Of a stretch of 64,000 nucleotides of DNA, positions 55,141-64,000 are shown one piece after another. Positions within the stretch are counted from its first letter, which is position 1; every line of letters starts with the position of its first letter. Source of the DNA: Thozetella sp. PMI_491 (taxonomy: Eukaryota; Ascomycota; Sordariomycetes; Chaetosphaeriales; Chaetosphaeriaceae). The translations under genes and the position numbers were made by a program. The stretch is from the NCBI GenBank assembly GCA_021432635.1, contig MU270028.1:544420-608419 (forward strand), in the 5' to 3' direction. Below the pieces are notes generated by a model. The model was not told the origin of the DNA, made no database searches, and saw only the letters and a list, made by a program, of their open reading frames with translations.

Positions 55141-56961
55141 CTTTGAAACGTCGGCTGGCCACTTGGTTGATTGTATGTCTTAGTGCGAGTGAAGGATGGG
55201 AGCCTAATGTAACAACTAAGAGTGCGTGATGATGGTGATATTTATACTATTTCTCCCTTTGGTTCCTGCCTTTTCTCTTGATTTGGCCGAGAGTGAGGAT
55301 GTGGCAAAGGCATGTAATAAACCAATTAGTCAGATACGCAGGTGGTTAATACAGCCTATAATGCCACATTTGGTAAACTGTCGCTATCTTCGTCGCGTAC
55401 GATTCGCCGCCTCAATACAATCAAAGACCCAACCAATAGGACATCCTGAATTCTCAGGTCGGTAGCGTTGTTTGCTTAAGAAGAGCTTAGAAGCTGTACA
55501 GCGGCAACGTAATCATCAGCCTCACTATCACATAAAGTGCTTGCGTCTTAAACGACTTCGCCTAATCTGCATGACATGGTATCAAGGTGGGCAGGATTGC
55601 CTTTTTCGGAAATCTCAGTTTTTTAGATGAATATAAAGAACCATACACATCGGTATTGCCGGATACTATTTGGCCGAACCCGAAGACATCGCGGTCGATG
55701 GTGGCGGATGTCAGCGCCTAATAGAGTGCGTAGCTTGGCAGTCTTGGCAACTGAGGAAAGTGCCTTGCTCTAGGGGACTGCTTAGACATAATACGAGGTA
55801 AGATCTTTTCGAAGAATCCCGGCCGAAGCATCTCCCTTTGATCTTTGACTCACCTGAAGGGACTGCCACCGTGGAAATTGTAATGTGCGCAAACAAGCTA
55901 CTCAATCTCGTTGCGTTTGCTCCATAGCACAGGCTCTCGTACCCATCCCTCCATAGGTTATGTATCTAACTTGCTACAGCTGTAATTTCTTTGTCGGTGC
56001 CGGGCGCTGACGTATGATTCCTCGCTCACCTTGAAGCATGGGGCTATGGCGGCGCCTAGGCTCCCAATTTAACGTAATATCGTCAAATATCGAAAATACG
56101 ATGAAACACCCATGGAAGATCCCTCGAGATCTTAAAATGCACGCTGCCGGAGCTTCAGGGTTGGTAATGGGGTCATTAACCCTCAAGGAGTCTCGAACAA
56201 TAGAAGCCGTTGAAATTCTCCAACTGTGATGAGTCCGCTGACAATAAAACCCGTTGCCGCTGCCCTATTTGGATTGTCCCAAATTCAGCCAACTGCACAA
56301 CACATATATGAGCCGCAAGCAACTATTTTGTTATGAAAATCTAGGTGGACAATAGACTTGCTCTTAACGTAGAATCTGATCCGTTTATTCGCAGGGATAG
56401 CATTATCTGCCAGATGATGCATCGATGAAATAGTTCGATAGCCTCTATCTTGTCAGGCTGCGATTTGCAGGGCAGAGTGAGAAGGATGGCAAGATACTTT
56501 CAACCACACTATATTTTGGTGTGCAAACTGATCTGTAGCCCTTCATATTACCTTCGCGCTGGCCATTCTCTTTGTATACTGGCTTGATCGACGCTGGGAC
56601 CCCCTACACTAGCCCTAAGCCCTCCCCTAAAACAAGTCCGACACGTAGGTCCGGGCACACTAACACCTGACATATTTTCAGTCCGGACGGAAGTGAAATT
56701 TCAGTAATAGGTACCGCGGGTAAGAACTGGGGCTTCTCATGAGAGAATGTTTTTTTTCTGTAGCTCTTCCTCAATCTGCTACCTCAACCGTTGCTGTCAT
56801 ATGTACTAGTTGGTTACCCTAGAACACGCGAATGGAGCAACTCGATCGATGCCAGGCATACAGCGGTTTAATAATAAAAAATGGGAAAAAAATGAAGATA
56901 TTGGAGAAGCTGGGAACTGTCAAAGGATTAGAAACAATGCCTATCACGGTTCGATTTTTCA
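55141..56961. other. Gene-poor region
   Basis: 1.8 kb without a supported gene. Near 56636-56696 there are several TCCG-containing words, including CAGTCCGGACGG at 56687-56698, a zero-spacer GTCCGGAC. No coding or RNA signal is seen. Confidence 0.45.
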
Positions 56962-57035
56962 AGACGTACTCGAACCCAGGACCTTTCGCAAGGTGTTTTG
57001 CTAAGCGAGCGCTCTACCAACTGAGCCACATCCCC
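56962..57035 (-). pseudogene. Decayed tRNA-Ala (AGC)
   Basis: The 5' two thirds match the neighbouring tRNA-Ala: GGGGATGTGGCTCAG at the 5' end (from 57035), D-loop, anticodon AGC at 57002-57000 and an 8-nt intron. After GGGTTCGA the T arm and 3' acceptor strand are replaced by unrelated sequence, so the acceptor stem cannot form. Confidence 0.75.
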
Positions 57036-57105
57036 TGACTGTAGTAGCGACGAGGAAAAGAAGAGTTGAAACGTGCCGAGGGAGGGGAAAAAAAAAAAAA
57101 ATTCC

Positions 57106-57380
57106 GTGATGCATCGTGAAAGATGAGAAACAAAAAATGTGGAGGAGCTGGGAATCGAACCCAGGACCTTTCGCAACCATGTGTAGGTGCTAAGCGAGCG
57201 CTCTACCAACTGAGCCACACCCCCATTTGATATCCCTTGCCGTCAGAAAAAGCTCTCATAAAATGAGTTTCAGAAGATGAGGGGAAGAAGCATGGAAAGA
57301 AGCTAATTAGCTTAAGCACCCATGTCTAATTGATATATTAGCGCACGGCAGTGTAGCTGTATGACTGACTCGTGTTGCCG
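57106..57380 (-). repeat. Inverted duplication around tRNA-Ala(AGC), arm 1
   Basis: The segment matches, in reverse complement, 59735-60012. Identity is near complete over the tRNA and about 100 bp on its 5' side and falls off outward from there, with many C/T and G/A differences. Weaker similarity seems to extend to about 57600. Confidence 0.8.
57140..57224 (-). tRNA. tRNA-Ala (AGC), with 12-nt intron
   Basis: 85 nt, 73 after removal of the 12-nt intron one base 3' of the anticodon (AGC at 57191-57189). Box A (TGGCTCAGTTGG) and box B (GGTTCGATTCC) are intact. The acceptor stem has the G3-U70 pair that marks alanine tRNAs and A73 as discriminator. A run of six T on the minus strand follows at 57138-57133 as Pol III terminator. 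An identical copy lies inverted at 59894-59978. Confidence 0.93.
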
Positions 57381-58513
57381 CCCTCTTGCATCAGGAGTGG
57401 GCCCCCCAGTATATTTAGCCGAACAATCCTCTGTATATCGCACCGAAAGTGCCAAGCTGGGTTTGGTAAGAATTTTATTAGCTGTGTCGACACAAGACAA
57501 CACCCAAAGAGTTAGCGTGAGACGGTTAACCTGGTCGGCATGGATGGATGATCAAGGTACTTACTACAAAAGCAACTAGAGGAGGCTTATTTTCACCTGC
57601 ATATGAGGTTAACACTGTAGATCCCACTTGTCTGGCATCTAACAGGATGTCCGGACATCAAGCACCAGAGCCTCAAAGATTCAAGTGTATTTAGCGTAAC
57701 AACCATCGACCACGCATGCATAGCCGCATCTACTATCCCTTCCAGACCTTTATACTGCATTAGAGAAGCTGGTAATGAGGGCAGGGGGTGTCATGTCAAC
57801 AGCTGCTGCCTGGACTGTGCTGTCAGCCAAGTTCACCACTGTCCTGATCACGCTGGCGCAGCCACAAGGTAGCTGCTAGATACACTGCCAACTTCTCTCG
57901 TAAAAGGAACCCTAGCAACGGCCATGGTTTAGGACCATATGTGCGGGTGTCTACAGCGCTGTGCTAGTCCACAAGCCTGTGCCAGATATATATACTGTGA
58001 CCAAAATTGGGAGCGTGGCTGCGTCACTCCTTTCCCTCTTTAAGTCTGTATTTCTCGTGATTTTCGGTCCTATATCCTCCTTGGTGCTTAACAGGTAACA
58101 AATGGGAGCTAATTGAGCGCTTTGTTCACCCTCTTCTGACCTGTTGACCAACTCGAGAGGATGTAGGTCACGTCTGTAAGGGTACATACAGCACCAGCAC
58201 CCTGAGCCGAACACCACAAAAGTGGAACGTTGTGCAGTCAAGCGCTGCACCGCTGCTAGTGGGCTTATAAACCTACACTGCTACTTCACGTACTGTGACA
58301 CTGTCATCATGCTAGGTGAAGCGACGAGGAAGAACTAAATAAATGAAAGAACTAGGTATATCTATCAATTTCAAGCGACTTGCAGATTCGTGTATGAAAA
58401 CGACCTTCAAGAGGAGCCTCAAAGAATACACAGTGGAGAATAGAAAATCTTAGCTCCTCGGTAGATGGTTGTCGTTTTAGTCTGGCCCTTTCGGTCACCG
58501 CCGTAAGGTGACA
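57381..58513. other. Spacer inside the tRNA inverted duplication
   Basis: No gene is supported. TGTCCGGACA near 57649 is a perfect 10-bp palindrome of unknown meaning. Confidence 0.4.
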
Positions 58514-58601
58514 GGGGTGGTAGCTCAGTTGGTAGAGCGTTCGCTTCGCATCTAACACGGCAGCATGCGAAAGGTCCTGGGTTCGATTCCCTGCCACTCC
58601 A
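58514..58601 (+). tRNA. tRNA-Ala (CGC), with 15-nt intron
   Basis: 88 nt, 73 after removal of intron 58551-58565. Anticodon CGC at 58547-58549. The acceptor stem GGGGTGG/CCACTCC pairs fully with G3-U70, and the discriminator is A. Boxes A and B are intact, and a T6 run follows about 10 bp downstream. The intron differs in length and sequence from those of the AGC copies. Confidence 0.93.
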
Positions 58602-59734
58602 AAGCTATGTCTTTTTTCACTTACCTTTTTTTTTCCTAGTCGGCTTTCTTTATGATAAACCTCGAGAGCTCGCGAGGTCGAGCTTCCGTTCTAGAAGCCG
58701 ACATTTAACTTACTCAGTGTGCTGAAATCTTCGCCGCACGAATGTATGCTCCCACCTTCGGTAGAGCCTGTGTACCAAGAACCCTGGCACCAAGCAACAA
58801 AGTCATAGTTTTACTACCACTTGATGCCAGATGAGTGGGCTGTCAGTATGAAGATCTTGATGAAACAAAGGAGTATAGCCTTTAGTCTTGCTTTCTGATG
58901 GCTACCTATACACAGTGGAGTTCCTATGGAGCCATGCTACCGAGCCGCAATTTTCCCCAGTACCAATTTCCAGGCAAACTCTCTTCTGCACAAACTTAAT
59001 AACCACGCACTCTTTGTCGTCCCAGCTAGGATAATCCCATCGACACTAATGTCCATAGCCTCTAATTAATGACTAAGTCCCTGGTGAGAGGACATGGCAA
59101 AAATCCAGAAACTATTGTGTGAAATCTACCTGGTGGAGAGCCTAGACGGTCTATGCGGTTCGATGGCTTCAGAGCTTACGGATTTTCTTCCACAAACAGG
59201 AGATGGAAGTATCCAACTGCCATGAACTAGGCGTTTTCGTTGGCTTTATGGAGGAGAACTTGAACTTACTGTCGGATGGCAGGCGTCTAGAGGCCCAATA
59301 TTGCTTTATCTGCAGCTCGTTCAATCCATACTTGACGACTAGTTCCTTCCACCAGGCGACGCCCCGGAGCGCCACGCTGTCTAGTCACAGCGGTAGATAT
59401 AAATATAGATGCAAGGTCTATGGCGATGCCTAGATATGCCACATACTCACACGTATAAAGAGTGGTGGCACCCCGGTCCATCCGCGTTGTGTTAAATGTC
59501 TTTTCTGTAACCGTCCATGCTAACGCGGCTAACAGTAACTCCTTTGGCGCGATCTTGTTACGCGGGTAGGTTGACTCGGCCACTCAGCTAATAACATTCT
59601 ATCCAACCTCAGCTCGACGTGTTTAGAATCATATTACCTACAATGCTAAATGGGGAGGTATTTGTTGAAATAGCTCTGGTGCATGAAGTTGGTGATTGTT
59701 GGGCTAAATACCTACTTACACACAGGTGCCCCAC
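58602..59734. other. Spacer inside the tRNA inverted duplication
   Basis: No coding or RNA feature is supported apart from the flanking tRNAs; the ORFs appear random. Confidence 0.4.
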
Positions 59735-60012
59735 TCAGAGCATAACACAAGTCAGTTATACAGCCACACTGCCGTGCATTAATATATCAACTAGACATGG
59801 GTGCCTTGATTAAAATTTTCTTTCCATCTTCTTCCCCTCATCTTCTGAAACTCATTTTATGAGAGCTTTTTCTGACGGCAAGGGATATCAAATGGGGGTG
59901 TGGCTCAGTTGGTAGAGCGCTCGCTTAGCACCTACACATGGTTGCGAAAGGTCCTGGGTTCGATTCCCAGCTCCTCCACATTTTTTGTTTCTCATCTTTC
60001 ACGATGCATCAC
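59735..60012 (+). repeat. Inverted duplication around tRNA-Ala(AGC), arm 2
   Basis: Reverse-complement partner of 57106-57380. It ends at CACGATGCATCAC (60000-60012), the same edge as arm 1, where both arms then meet unrelated T- or A-rich DNA. Confidence 0.8.
59894..59978 (+). tRNA. tRNA-Ala (AGC), with 12-nt intron
   Basis: Identical over all 85 nt to the minus-strand copy at 57140-57224. Anticodon AGC 59927-59929, intron 59931-59942, G3-U70 and A73 present. A T6 run follows at the 3' flank. Confidence 0.93.
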
Positions 60013-60046
60013 TTTTTTAAATTGTTGTTTCGAGGTACGGTTGTCT

Positions 60047-60048
<2 letters not shown>

Positions 60049-60076
<28 letters not shown>
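60049..60076. repeat. ATT microsatellite
   Basis: Nine uninterrupted ATT units plus one base, just outside arm 2 of the inverted duplication. Confidence 0.9.
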
Positions 60077-60077
<1 letters not shown>

Positions 60078-60218
60078 AGATATCCAAGCTCGAGCCAGCC
60101 ATCTAAAAACGGCGTACCGGTCGCTTGATTGGATAAGAAGATGACGCAAACATGATTACTCGACAACGTCTCGTTTGGCCTTCGATCCCGGTAGCTGGTG
60201 TGGTATTGATCCCTTACG

Positions 60219-63200
60219 TCAAACGGAAAATCTTTTGCTACCCTCGACGAGTCCTTCCAGTAGCTTTGTCACCGTAGACCATTGCGGTGCGAATCGGAAG
60301 ATCTCATCCAGTGCTGGAATCGTTCCCGGTTCGTTGGCATCTGCCCAGATACACACCACCCGACCGGTGATATTGCTTGAATGCACAGTGAACGGTCCAT
60401 CTTCGTGAAGGTTGGAGAAATCTCTTAGCCGGAGTTCCATCCTAGATATACCGTCGGATGCTTGCTGGCCAGTCTCGATGCTGCCGGCGGGGGACAGACT
60501 AGACGAGCACATGTCGGCATCTCGCCATTCAAACTCAACCTCCCAGGCTGTATCCCAATCTCTCCTCCATAGCTTGATCTGGTCAATGCCGGTGGCCGGG
60601 ATGTCTCCGAAGCGATAATCTAAACCGGCGCCGCCACGAACCGAGAAGTTCGAGACGGGGCGGTCAAACCGGATTTGGCAAGCCTTTGAGTTTGCCGCAT
60701 CGATGGTCATTTTGGCCTTGTTGTCGCCATTACCTCGAGAAACGTTGAATGCCAGCCAATCTTGGATCGAGCCCATTGGGCGTAACTTCTCACCGCTAGT
60801 GAGGGCTTTGGTGATGTTCGGTAGCACCTCAGAACCATCGTACTCGCATAGCACAATCCCGTTGCGCGGCGGAGCTGTGATGCCGCACTGAATCGGCTTG
60901 CCCATAGAGGATGGAAGGGAAGGAATCATTTGTCGAACGTACTTCTCAATGCCACCGATTCGTACGACAGATGCGCCGGTATCGAGATCGATAGCATTCT
61001 GGAAGAATGCTTTGTAGCGGCTATTTGAGTTGAACGGAAAAGCAGCGAGATTGTAGATGAACGTAGCGAGGAAAATAAGGAGAAAGAATGTCGGCAACGG
61101 CCAGCTCAGTCGATGAACAAAAGGTGTCGTGGGCACTGCGAGCATGATGCTGAAAAGGGCAACAAAAAGGATAGGTGTTAGAACACTCGAGCCATCGCTG
61201 CCTGTCTGAGAGACCGAGGACCCCAGCAGGAGACCAATGTTGCAGATGAAGATGATCGTGGCCGGCGCTATCATTAGGAATTGCAGAAGCCATGAGCAGG
61301 ATGGTGTATCCTCAAACCAGGCTTCATTTTCCCCGTGCTTGCCTCGCCATCGCGAAACTTCCCTCTTCGGTAATAGCTTTAGACGTTGGAGGATCGGCTC
61401 TCTGGAAATGCTGGGTTCCTCGCTAATCTGATTCCTGATGGCCTTATTACGGGGATTCTGCGTGTCATCGCCGCTGGCTCGATCTTCTGACACTGCGGGA
61501 AATCCGGTAGGGTCAAGAGACAACGCTGGGTCTAAGCTGGCAGATTGCTGGACAGCTTCCTCGTCTCTGAGGAGCATTTGGGCACCAACCGACCGAGGCG
61601 GTAGAAAGTACAGCTCCCCAAGAGTTATCAAAGCGGCCCCAAACATCAGGGTGTGGAAGATGACGAAGAAATAGCCGGCGCTGATTTTTGGTTTGCTCAA
61701 AAGATATGTCACTGCCACTAGAATGACCCAACTCAACGCATATAGCCACAGCACTGCGAAGCCACGCTGGAGAGCCGTGGATTTCGAGAGACTAGCACGA
61801 CGACTGATAGCCCAGAAGGTAAAAATGAAGATAGATAGTGACATTGACCATCTGGAACATCATTAGCATCTCTCCCTTCGATGAGATAGTGATGGAGCGG
61901 GACTTGCATGCTGTATTCGCTGCTGTATATGATAAAGGGGTTTCCTTTTGCGATAATGAGCCCGGAGACGATCACCGCCAATATGGAGACGATAAGCGCA
62001 ATTGGATACCGGAAAAGGCCATTCCACCCATTGACAACGGGCAATATGTTGTTTCTGCGTCGAGAAAACCGACCCGAGAAAAAATAGTACTTGTCCGCAC
62101 GGATGAGGAAGAATGTCAATCCGCCTAGGGCCAGCGGGCTGATGACGAGCATCGCAACGGCCCAGCTGAACAACGACTTCAGAGTCATGACCACAAATGA
62201 GTAGCCGAATGTATCAAACCAGACTCCATCTGTCCCAGCGCCCTTATATGTGTCCTCCGCGGCATTCGACATTGCGCTCACTGTCTCGATGGCGCTGTTC
62301 ATCATGTGCCACATGCTCGCGATGGAAGAGTGGCTGATATCATCTTGGTTGGTGTGGTACCTCGCGCGAGGACGATAGAAAGCAATATCAACGCCACGTT
62401 GGCCGTAGGCTTTTGTGAAGACGGTGTAATCAGTGTCACTCTGAATGAGACCCAGGCGAAAGCCGTCGGATGCGACGACCGTTCCGAACGGGGTAGACAC
62501 ACCCCGGTACGCGTCGACGACCTCCTTATCGGTGGCGCGGAAGAGAAGAGCTCGGCTGTTGGCACCGGCGCCCTCGAGATTTACAAAGGTGCGTGTGAAC
62601 GGCAGGAGTGGACTGTAACCGAAGGCGCGGGAACCCCAGAGACCGTCCTCCTCGCCATTGTTGATGAGAGCGACGATTCCATGCTTCGGCTGCTGACCCG
62701 GCTGAGTGAAGTAGGAGACCATCTGGAGAATGCTCACCACCGCGATGCCATCGTCACTTGTCCCATATGCGGTTGATACCCTAGTGGCTTAGTTAGATTC
62801 TCGCATGATCAGCGCCGACTGCTGGGTAGGTATGCCTACGAGTCCATGTGTGCATTTACGAGCACTCCGCTGCCGGATGGAGATTTTCCTGTTTCCCACC
62901 ACTCGCCTTCATCGTCCTCGCTTCCTCGAATATATATGGCCAAGTTGGTTCCTTCGAAGTAAGCGCCGAGGGCCTGCTGGCGACTGCATGATGAGCTCGC
63001 ATTCTGCAAACGGTACATGGCCATGGTTACGTTCGAGATAGTGTCATCGAATACGGTGACTGCAGGACCGGTAGATCTCTTCCGGAGCTTCACCGGCGCG
63101 CTAGAATCTCGTAGCAATGGCGATGGACTCGTCACGGCTGAGGTTTGACTAGAAGGGAGTACCCCCCCTACGGAGCTGTTCGTCCATTCCACCTCGTTTC

Positions 63201-63471
63201 GGTCCAGGATGGTTTGGATGCGATCGAAAAGCCATGTTCGCAACTCCTCATTTCGGCGGCTTGGTAGTGGATGAAATTTGCTTGTCAGAGTTAGTAGATC
63301 GAACCAGGCTTCGGTAACATTGACACCGCGGAGCGGCTGGTCAAGGTTTTCCGGGGCGGGCGGGAGACGTTCGTGAACGATGATGGACGGTATCAAAAAG
63401 ACGAGGTACGTCAAGATAGTCCACCCCGCCACCGGTAGCGACCCGAAGCCGAAAATATTAGACAGCTTCAT
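60219..63471 (-). CDS. PFF1: Vacuolar membrane M28-family peptidase (PFF1 type, 1045 aa)
   Basis: Integral vacuolar membrane protein with a lumenal M28 zinc aminopeptidase-like domain. Exons are 63471-62840, 62780-61908 and 61851-60219. Intron 2 is GC-AG: its donor GCAAGT follows A-T, and the join gives S-E-Y-S-I-W-S-M-S-L-S-I. The N-terminal anchor begins M-K-L-S-N-I-F-G-F-G. Zinc ligands and catalytic residues can be placed: His208 (N-A-H-M-D-S), Asp220 (G-T-S-D-D-G), Glu255/256 (N-N-G-E-E-D-G), Glu281 (N-L-E-G) and His354 (R-Y-H-T-N-Q-D-D). Multiple transmembrane helices follow, then a large C-terminal domain ending S-K-R-F-S-V. The length is right for fungal PFF1. The substrate of this family is not established. 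Confidence 0.93.
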
Positions 63472-64000
63472 TCTTATCCTGGCTCTGGCGTTTCTAAGAA
63501 TTATGGCCTTCGTGGTAACGGCGAGGAACACGAAAGCCAGTAACTGTTCAAGGGATGTGATTGCTATAAGCAATGGCCTGCCGAAAGAGCGCAAGCTGGG
63601 CCAGGTCCGAGCAGCATTCTGTTTCCTCGTGATGTCGACCGACGTTGCATTCGGCGTCGAGCAAGTCGTAATCTAGCCTAATCGGTCGTTGATATTGCAC
63701 AACCCATGGGGGCGCAACGAAGCCAAGACCTGTAAGCTGATCGGGGACCAGTCCTACCCTTACCTAATCCTAAGCTGCTTGGCGCTGTGCCAAGCCGGCT
63801 TGACGCACCGTAAAGAGAGTAAAGAGAGGACTTGATTTGTTCGGCTCGCAAAAACTTAGCTGATTCAGGAAGACAAACAAGGGGGGGCTGGTTCTCCTTC
63901 CTGCAGACCACATATCTCTGCCTAACCCGTACCTTGCGACCCGTCTTGGGGTGGTGTAAAGCCACAAATTTCTAACAGTATGGCAAAAGATAGATGCCCT
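63472..64000. other. Upstream region of PFF1, window end
   Basis: The frame of PFF1 is open about 40 codons upstream of the chosen ATG, without similarity to the family. The last 400 bp show no supported gene. Confidence 0.5.

Noticed and set aside
56810-57004. ORF next to the decayed tRNA
   Set aside because: It runs into the tRNA sequence and has no coding features.
57090-57104. Poly-A run as a retroposon tail
   Set aside because: It borders the inverted arm, but no retroposed gene body or target-site duplication is visible.
1-64000. CRISPR array, bacterial operon or phage content
   Set aside because: No direct-repeat arrays or Shine-Dalgarno structure; the DNA is fungal throughout, apart from the one transferred-looking glycosidase.

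Overview
The window is nuclear DNA of a filamentous ascomycete (Pezizomycotina). The evidence is short spliceosomal introns (about 48-92 bp, one of 134 bp) with GT(R)NGT donors and CTRAC-type branch points, four Zn2Cys6 regulators, 2EXR and CorA-like proteins, small cysteine-rich secreted proteins, a Tc1/mariner relic and intron-containing tRNA-Ala genes. I cannot name the species. Exon structures were rebuilt by hand from reading frame, splice signals and family motifs; nearly all rebuilt coding sequences divide exactly by three.

Layout. 1-0.3 kb: 3' end of a Tc1/mariner transposase. 0.5-7.5 kb: Zn2Cys6 regulator, two GNAT acetyltransferases, small secreted protein, secreted alpha/beta hydrolase (minus). 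8.1-11.2 kb: intronless 1020-codon GH127-type beta-L-arabinofuranosidase with an inserted LamG domain, bacterial in architecture. 12.0-13.1 kb: decayed MFS permease. 13.5-21.6 kb: zinc alcohol dehydrogenase, two related fungal regulators and a second secreted alpha/beta hydrolase. 21.7-27.6 kb: protein kinase fused to a von Willebrand A-like domain, then a CorA-like membrane protein. 27.6-32.9 kb: gene-poor, with one cysteine-rich, probably GPI-anchored protein. 32.9-36.8 kb: 2EXR protein and a divergent bZIP / NmrA-like pair.

37.0-54.0 kb is the most coherent block: DAL5-type permease, class I glutamine amidotransferase-like enzyme, Zn2Cys6 regulator, SnoaL-like protein, second DAL5-type permease, DHA1-type transporter, RidA-like deaminase, FMN-dependent 2-hydroxy-acid dehydrogenase and a metallo-beta-lactamase-fold hydrolase. 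Three intergenic regions inside it carry the same 17-bp palindromic site, TTCGGACAAANAGTCCG. This looks like one regulon for uptake, hydrolysis or oxidation, and export of a small lactone, lactam or carboxylate. The substrate is not readable from sequence.

54.4-64.0 kb: secreted cysteine-rich protein with a KR processing site, gene-poor DNA with tRNA-Ala genes (two AGC copies in an inverted duplication, one CGC between them, one decayed AGC copy), and a full vacuolar membrane M28 peptidase (PFF1 type) with a GC-AG intron.
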